Of a stretch of DNA of 64,000 nt, positions 8,225-17,057 are shown piece by piece (the stretch's first letter is position 1; every line of letters starts with the position of its first letter). The DNA lies in NCBI GenBank assembly GCA_964503125.1, contig CAZCZE010000005.1, positions 1 to 64,000 on the forward strand. Direction: 5' to 3'. The notes under the pieces were generated by a model, which was given only the letters and a program-made list of their open reading frames with translations, had not been told where the DNA came from and ran no database searches. The stretch comes from FEN-1219 sp964503125. Lineage in GTDB: Bacteria; Pseudomonadota; Gammaproteobacteria; Steroidobacterales; Rariloculaceae. The position numbers and the translations under genes were made by a program.

Positions 8225-9613
8225 ATGAGCAGACCGGAACGCGCCGTCGTCGCCGACAGCGAAGTACAAGAGCTCGTCGCCAAGGCACGCAAAGCGCAGG
8301 CCGTTTACGAAGGCTTCTCGCAGGAGCAAGTCGACGCCATCGTCCGCGACCTCGCGAAGTACGTCTACGACAACGCGCCGACACTGGCCCGCATGGCCGT
8401 CGACGAGACGGGCATCGGCAACTACGAGGACAAGATCCTCAAGAAAAAGGGCAAAGCGCGCGTCATCTGGAACAGCCTGAAGGGCAAGAAGTCGCGCGGC
8501 GTCATCGGCGAGGACCCCGAGTTGAACCTCGTGTTCGTTGCGAAACCCATGGGCGTCGTCGCGTCCGTCTGCCCCGTGACGAATCCGATCGCGACGCCCA
8601 TGTGCAACGGCATGTTCGCGCTCAAGACCGGCAACGCCGTGATCTTCGCGCCGCACCCGAAAGCGCAGAAGTGCACCGAGCATCTGACCAACGAGTTCAT
8701 GAAGATCGTCAAAGCGCACGGCGGTCCCGACGACCTGATTCAGACGATCAAGCAGGGCTCGGTCGAGAAAACCCAGGAGCTCATGCGCTCCGTCGACGTC
8801 GTGGTCGCGACGGGCGGCGGCGCGATGGTGAAGTCGGCCTACTCCTCGGGCAAACCGTCGTACGGCGTCGGCGCCGGCAACGTGCCCGTCATCATCGACC
8901 GCGGCGTCGATTTCAAAGAGGCCGTCGGCAAGATCGTCACGGGCGCGTCGTTCGACAACGGCATCATCTGCTCGCACGAGCAGTTCGTGCTCGCGCCCGA
9001 GGAACGCTACGACGAGACCGTCAAGCTGTTCGTGGGCACGGGCAAGGTCTGGTTCACGAGCGACGAGATTGAGATCCAGAAGCTGCGCGAGGTCGTGTTC
9101 CCGAACGGCCAGTTGAACAAGGACGCCGTCGGCCGGTCGGCGCGCGAGATCGGCGCCATGGCGGGCATCGACGTGCCGGCCAGCGCGCGCATCATCCTGT
9201 TGCCCGCGAAGGGCGCGGGCACGGCCGACGTGCTTGCGAAGGAAAAACTCTGCCCCGTCGTGGCCATCCTGCCTTACAAGACCTTCCACGACGCCGTGGC
9301 CAAGGCGAAGGCCAACCTGCTCGTCGAAGGCGCCGGCCATTCCGCGGCGGTGCATTCGAACGACGAGGCCAACATCCGCGAGGCCGGCGTCGAGCTGCCG
9401 GTCAGTCGTCTCGTCGTCAATCAGCCGAGCTCGTTGACGGCCGGGGGCTCGCTGACCAATGGCTTCGCGCCGACGACCACGCTCGGCTGCGGATCGTGGG
9501 GCGGCAACTCGATTTCCGAGAACTTGGACTACAAGCACCTCATGAACGTATCGCGGATCGGCAAGGTCATCGCCAACAAGAAGGTGCCGACGGACGAGGA
9601 GATCTTCTCGTAG
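8225..9613 (+). CDS. CoA-acylating aldehyde dehydrogenase (SauS/EutE-like)
   Basis: A 462-residue aldehyde dehydrogenase of the acylating branch, which oxidises an aldehyde to its acyl-CoA with NAD(P)+ and CoA. Visible motifs include SVCPVTNPIATPMCNG, ATGGGAMVKSAY, the glycine-rich GVGAGNVPVIID, and catalytic Cys249 in DNGIICSHEQ. The C-terminal FAPTTTLGCGSWGGNS is typical of sulfoacetaldehyde / succinate semialdehyde / EutE-type enzymes. The best match from memory is acylating sulfoacetaldehyde dehydrogenase, but no sulfonate genes are adjacent, so the substrate is open. The ATG at 8225 has an AGGAG site six bases upstream; the longer open frame upstream has no such support. Confidence 0.85.
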   Translation: MSRPERAVVADSEVQELVAKARKAQAVYEGFSQEQVDAIVRDLAKYVYDNAPTLARMAVDETGIGNYEDKILKKKGKARVIWNSLKGKKSRGVIGEDPELNLVFVAKPMGVVASVCPVTNPIATPMCNGMFALKTGNAVIFAPHPKAQKCTEHLTNEFMKIVKAHGGPDDLIQTIKQGSVEKTQELMRSVDVVVATGGGAMVKSAYSSGKPSYGVGAGNVPVIIDRGVDFKEAVGKIVTGASFDNGIICSHEQFVLAPEERYDETVKLFVGTGKVWFTSDEIEIQKLREVVFPNGQLNKDAVGRSAREIGAMAGIDVPASARIILLPAKGAGTADVLAKEKLCPVVAILPYKTFHDAVAKAKANLLVEGAGHSAAVHSNDEANIREAGVELPVSRLVVNQPSSLTAGGSLTNGFAPTTTLGCGSWGGNSISENLDYKHLMNVSRIGKVIANKKVPTDEEIFS

Positions 9614-9694
9614 AGCCCGAATCGTCGGTCTGGTTGCCGGCGGCGACAGCCACCGCTGCGATCGGCAATCAGTCCGATTGGTGAGTCAGTAATT

Positions 9695-9712
9695 TGTTGC
9701 TATCTGGCAACA
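9695..9712. promoter_or_regulatory. Inverted repeat upstream of the TonB receptor gene
   Basis: TGTTGC and GCAACA form a perfect 6-bp inverted repeat with a 6-base spacer, about 135 bases upstream of the receptor start. It sits in the only AT-richer part of this intergenic region and could be an operator. No regulator is known for it. Confidence 0.25.
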
Positions 9713-9845
9713 GGTGCGGCGTCGATCGCGCTCCAGGCCTCTAGCGTTTCGCTGGCGCCGGAAGCAGAATTGCGGCCTTCGACCAACAGACGGTCGCTGT
9801 CGCTTGCACCTCAACTCACCATCACCTTTTGGGGGCATCAAGATC

Positions 9846-12368
9846 ATGAAGAGGACATCGTTGAATGCGGCGATCGTCGCCGCGCTCGCGGGCTACTCCG
9901 CGGCGAGCACGCAGGTCGCGTGGTCTCAGGAGGGCGGTCTCGAAGAGATCATCGTCACTGCAGAGTTCCGCGAGGCCAACGTGCAGGACACGCCGATCGC
10001 GATCACCGCGGTCAACGCCGAGATGCTCGACGCGCGTAGCCAAACCAATCTCTCGCAGATCGCGGCGCAGACGCCGAACGTATCGCTGAGGCCCGCCGGC
10101 TCTTCGTTCGGTAGCTCGCTCGTCGCGTTCATTCGCGGCATCGGCCAAACCGACTTCAACCCGTCCGTCGAGCCCGGCGTCGGCATCTATGTCGACGACG
10201 TGTACTACTCGACGATCACGGGCAACCTGCTCGACCTCCTCGATCTCGATCGCGTCGAGGTGCTGCGCGGCCCGCAAGGCACGCTGGCCGGACGCAACGC
10301 GATCGGCGGCGCCATCAAGCTGTTCACACGCAAAGCCGACGGCGCCGATGACGCCAGCCTCTCCATCACGAAAGGCGAATTCAACCGCACCGACGTCAAA
10401 GCTGCGGGCGGCTTCACCCTGATTCCCGACAAGCTCTACACGCGCATCGCCGGCGTCGCGCGCGGCAGCGATGGCTACGTCACGCGGCTCGATTACGCCT
10501 GCGCGAATGGGTTGCCGCGGCCCGGTCAGGACGGCGGCTTGCCGACGTATGCGCCGAGCTTCGGCTGCGAGCTCGGCAAGGAAGGCGGCCAGTCGTACAC
10601 GTCGGGCCGTCTCTCCTTACGTTGGGTGCCGAGCGACACGGTCGAGGTGAATTTCGCGACGAGCATGGTCAACGACGATTCGGAGTCGGCGCCCGGCGTG
10701 CTCATTCAGGCCGGGAATCACTCGGGCTCGAACATACCGATCATGTTCCAGGGCTTCGGACCGCCTGTGCCGAACCCGGCGTTCGACCCGACGGCCACCT
10801 CGCTCGTGCCGATCTTCTTCGACAACAACGCCAACGGAACCTATGAGGCGGCAAGCGACGTCGCCTACGACAACCGGTTCGCCACGGGCGGCACGTTTCA
10901 CAACTACGCCACCTACATCAACGACGGCCTGAGCACGGGTAGCCCGCTGTTCCAAGGCGGCACGCCGGGCGCGGACACCGACCTCTTCAAGCCGTATGTC
11001 ATCGAGCCCGTCAACACGCTCAAGGCGTGGGACTGGTCGATGAACATCGATTGGCAGATCTCGGACAACGTTTCGCTGCTGTGGGTGTCGTCGAAGCGCA
11101 CTTACAAGAACTCGTTCGCCGAGGACACCGACGGCTCGCCGCTCGCGGTGCAGCAGCTGCTGCAGGTGTTGGATCACGAGCAACAGACGCACGAGCTCAG
11201 GTTCAACGTGGCCGCCGGCGATCGCGTGGATCTCACGTTCGGCTACTTCGACATGTCGCAGGACACGGCCGAGGATGCGCGCGTCGACCTACCGTATGTA
11301 GGTTTCGACTTCATCCACGGCCCGGACTTGGTGCCGTCCGACAACTCGGCGATCTACGCCCATGCAGGCATCCAGCTGAGCGACACGCTCAATCTGTCGC
11401 TCGGTGTGCGCCGCTCGGAGGACGAGAAGAGCTACACGTTCCGCCGGCGCAATCCCGATCTCACGCCCGTCTTGGCCTGCACGGGGTCGCCCTTGTTCTG
11501 GGAAGCGCCCAACCCACCGAACTGCGGCGTCTTCGGATTGGACCTGCTGCCGGTCGCGTACTCGAGCGAAAACACCGACTGGCGCGTCGCGCTGTCGTAC
11601 GACGTGGGCGACTCGACGATGGTCTACGGCCAGGTGTCGACGGGTTACAAAGCGGGCGGCAACAACGCGCGGCCGTTCTTCCCGAGCCAGCTCAACGCCT
11701 TCGAGCCCGAGACGCTCGAAAGCTACGAGATAGGCGTGAAGAGCACGCTGGGCGGCAACGTCCGCTTGAACGCGGCCATGTTCTGGAACGACTACCTCGA
11801 AATCCAGCTGCCGACGAACGTGTGCGCCTGGGCGCCACCCGGTGAGCAGACGCCGTGCGCGAGCCAGAACAACGTCGGCGACGCGGACGTCTGGGGCTAC
11901 GAGGTCGAGGCCGAGTGGCATCCGTCGGACAGCTTCACGCTCGATGCTTCGTACAGCTACCTCGACTTCGAGTACACGAGGATCAATCCCGGAGCCACGT
12001 CGGTGGACATCACCGACGTCGCGCCGTACACACCGAAGACGAAGTTGAGCTTCGGTCTCCAGAACCAGTTCACGCTGAGCAACAGCAGAGGAACGCTGAC
12101 GCCGCGCATCGACGCGAGCTTCGTGGACGAGGTGTTCGCGAACGCCGACAACGAGCCGACGAACTTCATCGACGACTACCCGCTCGTCAATGCGCGCCTC
12201 ACTTGGCAATCGAACGACGACACCTGGGCAGTCGCGCTGGAGGCCACCAACCTCACGAACGAGTACTACTACGTGACGATCTTCGATCTGCTCGGTCCCG
12301 CAGGCTACATCCATGGCCAACCGGGACGACCGCGTGAGTACGCCGTGACGCTCAAGCGCAGCTTCTAG
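9846..12368 (+). CDS. TonB-dependent outer-membrane receptor
   Basis: An 840-residue receptor. A signal peptide (1-28, ending near WSQ) is followed by the TonB-box-like EEIIVTAE and a plug domain at about 35-155 (GVGIYVDDVYYSTITGN, DRVEVLRGPQGTLAGRNAIG). A 22-stranded-type barrel follows, ending with the C-terminal phenylalanine of KRSF that outer-membrane insertion requires. Such receptors import iron chelates, vitamins, sugars or aromatic oligomers using TonB energy. The sequence style is that of the large proteobacterial family whose substrates are mostly unknown. The ATG at 9846 begins a proper signal peptide, so the longer open frame upstream is not used. A strong terminator follows. Confidence 0.92.
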   Translation: MKRTSLNAAIVAALAGYSAASTQVAWSQEGGLEEIIVTAEFREANVQDTPIAITAVNAEMLDARSQTNLSQIAAQTPNVSLRPAGSSFGSSLVAFIRGIGQTDFNPSVEPGVGIYVDDVYYSTITGNLLDLLDLDRVEVLRGPQGTLAGRNAIGGAIKLFTRKADGADDASLSITKGEFNRTDVKAAGGFTLIPDKLYTRIAGVARGSDGYVTRLDYACANGLPRPGQDGGLPTYAPSFGCELGKEGGQSYTSGRLSLRWVPSDTVEVNFATSMVNDDSESAPGVLIQAGNHSGSNIPIMFQGFGPPVPNPAFDPTATSLVPIFFDNNANGTYEAASDVAYDNRFATGGTFHNYATYINDGLSTGSPLFQGGTPGADTDLFKPYVIEPVNTLKAWDWSMNIDWQISDNVSLLWVSSKRTYKNSFAEDTDGSPLAVQQLLQVLDHEQQTHELRFNVAAGDRVDLTFGYFDMSQDTAEDARVDLPYVGFDFIHGPDLVPSDNSAIYAHAGIQLSDTLNLSLGVRRSEDEKSYTFRRRNPDLTPVLACTGSPLFWEAPNPPNCGVFGLDLLPVAYSSENTDWRVALSYDVGDSTMVYGQVSTGYKAGGNNARPFFPSQLNAFEPETLESYEIGVKSTLGGNVRLNAAMFWNDYLEIQLPTNVCAWAPPGEQTPCASQNNVGDADVWGYEVEAEWHPSDSFTLDASYSYLDFEYTRINPGATSVDITDVAPYTPKTKLSFGLQNQFTLSNSRGTLTPRIDASFVDEVFANADNEPTNFIDDYPLVNARLTWQSNDDTWAVALEATNLTNEYYYVTIFDLLGPAGYIHGQPGRPREYAVTLKRSF

Positions 12369-12385
12369 AGCTTGCTGCAATCCGA

Positions 12386-12422
12386 GCGGCCGGGGGTGAA
12401 AACTCCCGGCCGCTTTCTTTTT
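12386..12422 (+). terminator. Rho-independent terminator after TonB receptor
   Basis: A perfect 9-bp GC-rich stem (GCGGCCGGG with CCCGGCCGC) has a 10-base loop and is followed at once by TTTCTTTTT. It lies 17 bases after the receptor stop and is the clearest terminator in the window. Confidence 0.92.
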
Positions 12423-12521
12423 GCGCGCCAGGGATGGCGCGCATGCAGGAAATGCAGGAGCAATTTCCTGTGGCGGCCATGGATGGCCAACATGCCGAAA
12501 ATGCAGGAGCATTTTTTCGGC
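12423..12521. repeat. Composite hairpin repeat element, copy 1
   Basis: Four consecutive inverted repeats are visible. GCGCGCCA/TGGCGCGC flanks 4 bases. CAGGAAAT/ATTTCCTG flanks the loop GCAGGAGCA. GGCCAT/ATGGCC flanks 2 bases. GCCGAAAA/TTTTCGGC again flanks a loop containing GCAGGAGC. The last two, in the same order, recur at 52694-52747 on the opposite strand with different arm bases that still pair. This resembles a REP-type intergenic repeat family rather than a promoter or gene. Confidence 0.75.
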
Positions 12522-12533
12522 TTGGCGGCGGAC

Positions 12534-12539
12534 TATACT
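12534..12539 (+). promoter_or_regulatory. Candidate -10 box (TATACT) 8 bases before a start codon
   Basis: TATACT ends 8 bases before the ATG at 12548, which would place transcription start at or next to the start codon (leaderless mRNA). No convincing -35 box is seen. Confidence 0.4.
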
Positions 12540-12547
12540 CTGACCCC

Positions 12548-13363
12548 ATGAAACCAATCAGTCGGCTCGTGGCACTACTTGCGGTTGCCCTGGGCGTAGC
12601 ATGCGCCACCGATGACGCCCCGTTCCCCGACTTCACAGGAGTGTGGAGCGGCGCGTTCACGACACAGAAAAGCGAGTACTGGGAGCTCGAGGACCTCACA
12701 GCGTGCTTCCCCGGCTGCACGCCGACGGGCCGCGCGTACTACGCGAGCCTCATCGAGGACCCGGCCAACGACGCGAAGCCCGTGCAGGAGCTGTGGGGCA
12801 TGGCGACGGTGTTCATGCGCGAAGAGCTCGCGAAGAAATCGACGCCCGCGGGCCTCGTGATCCAAACCGCGAACACCGAGGCGAACGACCCGAACTTCCG
12901 CTGCGTGCCGTACGGGCTCGCGCGCGCGGCCGTCAATCCGCTGCCGATCGAGATCCGCAACGACGGCGAGAACCTCGTCATCGTCTACGAGGAGTGGAAC
13001 CAGTCGCGCACGATCTACCTGGACGGGCGCCCCGATCCGCCGAGCCTCACGCCGACGCGCCTCGGCTACTCGGTCGGCCGCTACGAGGGTGACGCGCTCG
13101 TCGTCGAAACCAAAGCTGTCGAGGCGAACCTCTACTACGACTTTCAAAGCGGCGGCGGTCACAGCGCCGACGCGACCTTCGTCGAGCGCTACGTGATCGC
13201 CGACGACCCACGGCGCTTGGAGCTCACGATGACCGTCACGGACCCGACGACGCTGCTCGAGCCGCACGTGATCGAGAAGACCTGGCTCGCGACGCCCGAG
13301 ATCGCGCTCGTCGAAGACCGTTGCGGCGACGTGCCCGGCAAGTTTCCCGAGGAGACACAATGA
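12548..13363 (+). CDS. Exported/lipoprotein-like protein, partner of a DUF6152 gene
   Basis: The 271-residue product has an N-terminal signal sequence with a Cys at residue 19 (ALGVAC), a possible though atypical lipobox. No named domain is certain. It shares recognisable blocks with the C-terminal two-thirds of the protein at 60482-61645: SVGRYEGDALVVET versus SIGRWEGDVLVVDT, and VERYVIADDPRRLELTM versus VERYSLDPEKWVLTREF. These blocks are seen in secreted beta-rich proteins annotated only as hypothetical. The stop overlaps the next start as ATGA, so the two genes are translationally coupled. Function unknown. Confidence 0.75.
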   Translation: MKPISRLVALLAVALGVACATDDAPFPDFTGVWSGAFTTQKSEYWELEDLTACFPGCTPTGRAYYASLIEDPANDAKPVQELWGMATVFMREELAKKSTPAGLVIQTANTEANDPNFRCVPYGLARAAVNPLPIEIRNDGENLVIVYEEWNQSRTIYLDGRPDPPSLTPTRLGYSVGRYEGDALVVETKAVEANLYYDFQSGGGHSADATFVERYVIADDPRRLELTMTVTDPTTLLEPHVIEKTWLATPEIALVEDRCGDVPGKFPEETQ

Positions 13364-13779
13364 GACACTGGCTGCTCGGTTCTATGGCCGGCGCGGCGTT
13401 GACGCTGCCCGTCGCCAACGCTCACCACTCGGCCGCCGTGCTCTATCGCCTCGATCAGCAGATCACGGTCGAGGGTAAGGTCACGCGCTTCACGCTCGGT
13501 AACCCGCACGCGCGGATTTTCCTCGCGGTCACGGGCGCCGACGGCACGACGGAGGAGTGGATGGCCGAAGGCGGGTCGCGCACGGTGCTCTTGCGCAACG
13601 GCTGGACCGGCGAGGAAGTGAAGCCCGGCGACGCGATCAAGATCATCGGCAACCCGTCGCGCGACGGCAGCAACGTCGTCCACTGGCAGCGGCTCGTGCT
13701 GCCGACGGGCCAGGAGCTCTGGGGCGAGGACATCCCCGAGGAATCGGCGCTCGAGGCTTTGCGTCAGCGCCGGCGCTGA
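13360..13779 (+). CDS. DUF6152-family exported protein
   Basis: The 139-residue secreted protein has a signal peptide cut after VANA, so the mature chain starts HHSAAVLYRLDQQITVEGKV. That start is typical of DUF6152 (HHS...F...GTV pattern). The fold is probably a small OB-like beta barrel with a histidine-led N-terminus that may bind metal; the role is unknown. It overlaps the upstream gene by 4 bases. The same domain heads the fusion protein at 60482-61645 (AHHGFGLFDRTKPVEIEGVI), which ties the two genes functionally. Confidence 0.8.
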   Translation: MRHWLLGSMAGAALTLPVANAHHSAAVLYRLDQQITVEGKVTRFTLGNPHARIFLAVTGADGTTEEWMAEGGSRTVLLRNGWTGEEVKPGDAIKIIGNPSRDGSNVVHWQRLVLPTGQELWGEDIPEESALEALRQRRR

Positions 13780-13804
13780 GCGCCGCACCTAGGCCGCGAC
13801 ACCG

Positions 13805-14308
13805 CTAGTGATCGTGGCCGTGACCGCTCGGCCCGTGCGCATGCCCGTGCGTGAGCTCTTCCTGGGTCGCGTCGCGGACGTCGACGATCTCGATGTCGAA
13901 CGTCAGCGTCTTGCCCGCGAGCGGGTGATTCAAGTCGAGATCGACATTGAAGTGCCCCACCTTCAGGACGCGCGCCTGTCGGCCGCCTTCGCGGGTCTTG
14001 ACGACGACCGTTTGCCCGGCTTGGATCGGCCCGCGCGTCGCGAGGTGCTTGAGCGGCACGCGCTGCACGGCGTCCTCGTTGCGCAGCCCGTAACCCTGCT
14101 CGGGCGCCACGGTGGCCGTGAACTTGTCGCCGCTCTTCCTGCCCGCGAGCTGCGTCTCTAAGCCCGGCACGATGGCGTTGCGGCCGTGCAGGTAGACGAC
14201 GGGGCTTGCGCTTTCCGAGCTTTCGTTGATCGTGCCGTCGCTGTCGCTGAGCTTGTAGTGGAACGCAACGACCTTGTCGTCGCCGATCGCAATCGAGTCG
14301 CTAGTCAT
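13805..14308 (-). CDS. slyD: FKBP-type peptidyl-prolyl isomerase (SlyD-like)
   Basis: A 167-residue SlyD-type chaperone/isomerase. The FKBP half-domain (residues 8-70: KVVAFHYKLSDSDGT, IVPGLETQLAGRKSGDKF, PEQGYG) is interrupted by an insert-in-flap domain (about 75-125), then closed by NHPLAGKTLTFDIEIVDVR. The C-terminus is a short His-rich metal-binding tail, as in SlyD, which delivers nickel to hydrogenase and urease maturation in some bacteria. Its start overlaps the helicase stop in the 8-base ATGACTAG, so both are probably cotranscribed. Confidence 0.92.
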   Translation of the reverse strand: MTSDSIAIGDDKVVAFHYKLSDSDGTINESSESASPVVYLHGRNAIVPGLETQLAGRKSGDKFTATVAPEQGYGLRNEDAVQRVPLKHLATRGPIQAGQTVVVKTREGGRQARVLKVGHFNVDLDLNHPLAGKTLTFDIEIVDVRDATQEELTHGHAHGPSGHGHDH

Positions 14309-16055
14309 GCTGAGCTGCTCCGCGTTTCTTATCGTGATGCTTGCGCTTGGATTTTGGGCCGCGCGGCGGCCGCTTCGGCGTGTCGCCGCCGGAATCTACA
14401 CTGATCGAAAGTTGTTGTCCGCATACCCACGCCTTGCGTAGCCGCTCGTAGACATCGGACGGCATGCCCTCGGGCAACTCCACCGTGGAGTACGCATCGA
14501 AGGTGTCGATGCGGCCGATGTGCACTGCGTCGATACCGGCCTCGTTGGCGATCGCGCCCACGATGTTGCCGGGCTGCACGCCGTGCGCGTGCCCGACCTC
14601 GATGCGATAACGCACGCCCCCGCGCCGCGGTGCGTCGCGCGACGCGAAGTGCTCGCGGCTCCGCTCTTTGCCGCGCGTAGCGCTGCGCCCGTCGTCGCGC
14701 GGCTCTGGCCGCCTAAGGGGAGCCGCCGGCGGCTCGATCGGCCGATCCTTTTGCGCGAGATACGCGAGCGCGGCGGCAATCGCGCGCGCCTCGCAGCCGT
14801 GCTCCGCCGCATAGCTCGTGACGAGCCCGTCGAAGAACGTCAGATCCTGCGAGGCGAGCACCTCGGTGATGTTCTCTTTGAACTGCGCCGCGCGCCGATC
14901 CGCGACGTCCGCGCGCGTCGGCAGGTACATGGGCTCGACCTTCTGCCGCGTCGCGCGCTCGATGGCCGCGAGCATGCGTCGCTCGCGCGGCATTACGAAC
15001 AGAATGGCTTGGCCGGCGCGTCCCGCGCGGCCCGTCCGGCCGATGCGGTGGATGTAACCCTCGACGTCGTGGGGGATGTCGTAGTTCACGACGTGCGTCA
15101 CCCTCTCGACATCGAGACCGCGTGCGGCCACGTCGGTGGCGACGACGATGTCGAGCTTACCGTTCTTGAGCCGCTCGATCGTGCGCTCGCGCAGTGCCTG
15201 CGTCATCTCGCCGCTCAAAGCCGCGCTCGCGAGGCCGCGCGCCTCGAGCTTCTCCGCAAGCTCCGTGGTCGCTTGGCGAGTGCGAACGAAGATCAACATC
15301 GCGTCGAAGTCCTCGGCCTCGAGAATGCGTGTCAAGGCATCGAGCTTGTCGAACCCGCGCACTTCGACGAACCGCTGGTCGACGGACGCGACCGTCACCG
15401 TCTTGGTTTTGATCTTGATCTCGACGGGCTCCGACAGGTGGTGCTCCACCACCTTGCGAATCCGCTCCGGCAGCGTGGCCGAGAAGAGCGCCACCTGCTT
15501 CTCCTCGGGCATCTGCTGCAAGATGTCCTCGACGTCGTCGATGAAGCCCATGCGCAGCATTTCGTCCGCTTCGTCGATCACCACGGCCTTGAGCTTGTCG
15601 AGCTTGAGCGTCTTGCGTCGCAGGTGATCTTGAATGCGCCCTGGGGTCCCGACGACGGCGTGCACGCCGCGGCGCAGTTGTTTCAGCTGAAAGTCCATGC
15701 CCTGGCCGCCATAGATGGGCAAGACGTGGAACCCCCGCAGATGGCGCGCGTACGTCTGCATGGCCTCGGCCACCTGGATCGCGAGCTCGCGGGTCGGAGT
15801 CAACACGAGCAGCTGCGGCTCTGCGTGCTTGAGATTGAGCCGGCAGAGCAGCGGCAGAGCGAACGCAGCGGTCTTACCCGTACCGGTTTGCGCCTGGCCG
15901 AGCAGATCCTTGCCCTCGAGCAGCGGCGGGATCGCCGCCTGCTGGATCGGCGACGGCGACTCGTAGCCGACTTCGCGCACGGCGGCGAGCACGGCCTCGC
16001 AGAGGCGGAGGTCAGCGAAGCTTAAGCGTGTTTCCGGAGAGGTTTGCTCGGTCAT
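14301..16055 (-). CDS. DEAD-box RNA helicase with DbpA RNA-binding domain (DeaD/CsdA-like)
   Basis: The 584-residue helicase has all core motifs: Q-motif (YESPSPIQ), AQTGTGKT (55-62), PTRELAIQ, GTPGR, DEAD (151-154), SAT (182-184), ATDVAARGLD and HRIGRTGRAGR. A basic linker and a DbpA-type RNA-binding domain near residues 480-555 (RYRIEVGHAHGVQPGNIVGAI) follow, then a Lys/Arg-rich tail. This is the architecture of DeaD/CsdA, which remodels RNA in ribosome assembly and cold adaptation. ATG at 16055 is preferred; an in-frame ATG at 16070 is possible, and neither has a clear ribosome site. The frame further upstream is a shadow of the transporter gene. Confidence 0.92.
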   Translation of the reverse strand: MTEQTSPETRLSFADLRLCEAVLAAVREVGYESPSPIQQAAIPPLLEGKDLLGQAQTGTGKTAAFALPLLCRLNLKHAEPQLLVLTPTRELAIQVAEAMQTYARHLRGFHVLPIYGGQGMDFQLKQLRRGVHAVVGTPGRIQDHLRRKTLKLDKLKAVVIDEADEMLRMGFIDDVEDILQQMPEEKQVALFSATLPERIRKVVEHHLSEPVEIKIKTKTVTVASVDQRFVEVRGFDKLDALTRILEAEDFDAMLIFVRTRQATTELAEKLEARGLASAALSGEMTQALRERTIERLKNGKLDIVVATDVAARGLDVERVTHVVNYDIPHDVEGYIHRIGRTGRAGRAGQAILFVMPRERRMLAAIERATRQKVEPMYLPTRADVADRRAAQFKENITEVLASQDLTFFDGLVTSYAAEHGCEARAIAAALAYLAQKDRPIEPPAAPLRRPEPRDDGRSATRGKERSREHFASRDAPRRGGVRYRIEVGHAHGVQPGNIVGAIANEAGIDAVHIGRIDTFDAYSTVELPEGMPSDVYERLRKAWVCGQQLSISVDSGGDTPKRPPRGPKSKRKHHDKKRGAAQHD

Positions 16056-16102
16056 GGGGGCGGCGATCATCCGCGAAGCCCGCGGCCGGCGCAACGGCAA
16101 AC

Positions 16103-16831
16103 TTAGTCCTTCAACGAGAACGGCGTGAAATCCGTGTTCGTGTCGTAGTAGTCCTCCTGCTCGTGGCGCTTGAGCCAACCGACGATGAGGTAGGTGACGG
16201 GCGTCATGACGACCTCGACCATGACCTTGAAGAACCAGTTGAAGGCGATCACGGCGAGCAGCGTCTCGCCCTCCCAGATACCGGCAAATGCGAGCGGATA
16301 GAAGATCAGGCTGTCGACGCCCTGCCCCAGGATCGTCGAGCCAATCGTGCGCGTCCAGAGCCAGCGGCCGTGCGTGAGAACCTTCATGCGCGCGAGCACG
16401 TAGGCGTTGACGAAGTCGCCGACCCAGAACGCCGCGATCGACGCGACCGCGATCCGCCAGGTGTAACCGAACACGACCTCGAGCGCGGGTTGCAGGGTCG
16501 TGTTGAACGACTCCGTCGGTGACGCGGGCAGGTGCACGACGACCCACGCCATGATGCTCGCGAACACCATTGCAGCGAAACCGGCCCAGATGACGCGCCG
16601 GGCGCGCGCGTAGCCGTACACCTCGGTCAGGATGTCGCCGAAAATGTAGCTGATCGGGAAGAAAATGTTGCCGACGCCGAAAACGAAAACCCCGCCGATC
16701 ACGGGCAGCGGGATCTCGGAGACCTTGGCCGTGCCGATGAGATTCGAGCACAGCAGCACGGCCACGAAGCCCGCGAGCACGAGGTCGTAGTAGCGGTAGC
16801 GGCGCGTCGGTTGCTCGGCGCTCGCGCTCAA
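16103..16831 (-). CDS. Queuosine-precursor-transporter-type membrane protein (YhhQ / DUF165)
   Basis: A 242-residue integral membrane protein with about six hydrophobic segments. It matches the YhhQ/VUT family: FPISYIFGDILTEVYGYARARR, FWVGDFVNAYVLARMK and GQGVDSLIFYPLAF are the family signatures. E. coli YhhQ imports the preQ0/preQ1 precursors of the tRNA base queuosine. No queuosine synthesis genes are in the window. The start is TTG, with CGGGGCG upstream as a weak ribosome site; no ATG or GTG is available before the first membrane span. Confidence 0.88.
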   Translation of the reverse strand: MSASAEQPTRRYRYYDLVLAGFVAVLLCSNLIGTAKVSEIPLPVIGGVFVFGVGNIFFPISYIFGDILTEVYGYARARRVIWAGFAAMVFASIMAWVVVHLPASPTESFNTTLQPALEVVFGYTWRIAVASIAAFWVGDFVNAYVLARMKVLTHGRWLWTRTIGSTILGQGVDSLIFYPLAFAGIWEGETLLAVIAFNWFFKVMVEVVMTPVTYLIVGWLKRHEQEDYYDTNTDFTPFSLKD

Positions 16832-17007
16832 CGTCGCCCCGACGTCTCGAGCTTCGAGCGCTCGACGATAGGTGTGCGTTTCACGGCGATTTCGCGTTTG
16901 TATTGCTTATCGGCAACCATAGTAATACGGTCCTAGGCGCGCAACAGGGGCCCGCCGACCTCTCGATGAGCCAGGAACACCTTGACGATTACGGCCAGTG
17001 AAACCTG

Positions 17008-17021
17008 GCGTCATCAGACGC
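17008..17021. promoter_or_regulatory. Inverted repeat before the MFS-gallate operon
   Basis: GCGTC and GACGC form a perfect inverted repeat around ATCA, 36 bases before the MFS start. It is a possible operator for the operon. A 5-bp arm is short and could be chance. Confidence 0.2.
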
Positions 17022-17057
17022 TCGCTGTCGTGACTCCCTCCTAGCTCGACCTCGCCC

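Noticed and set aside
16832..17057. Possible preQ1 riboswitch before the queuosine-precursor-type transporter
   Set aside because: I could not find the compact H-type pseudoknot pattern or the conserved A-rich tail in the upstream strand.
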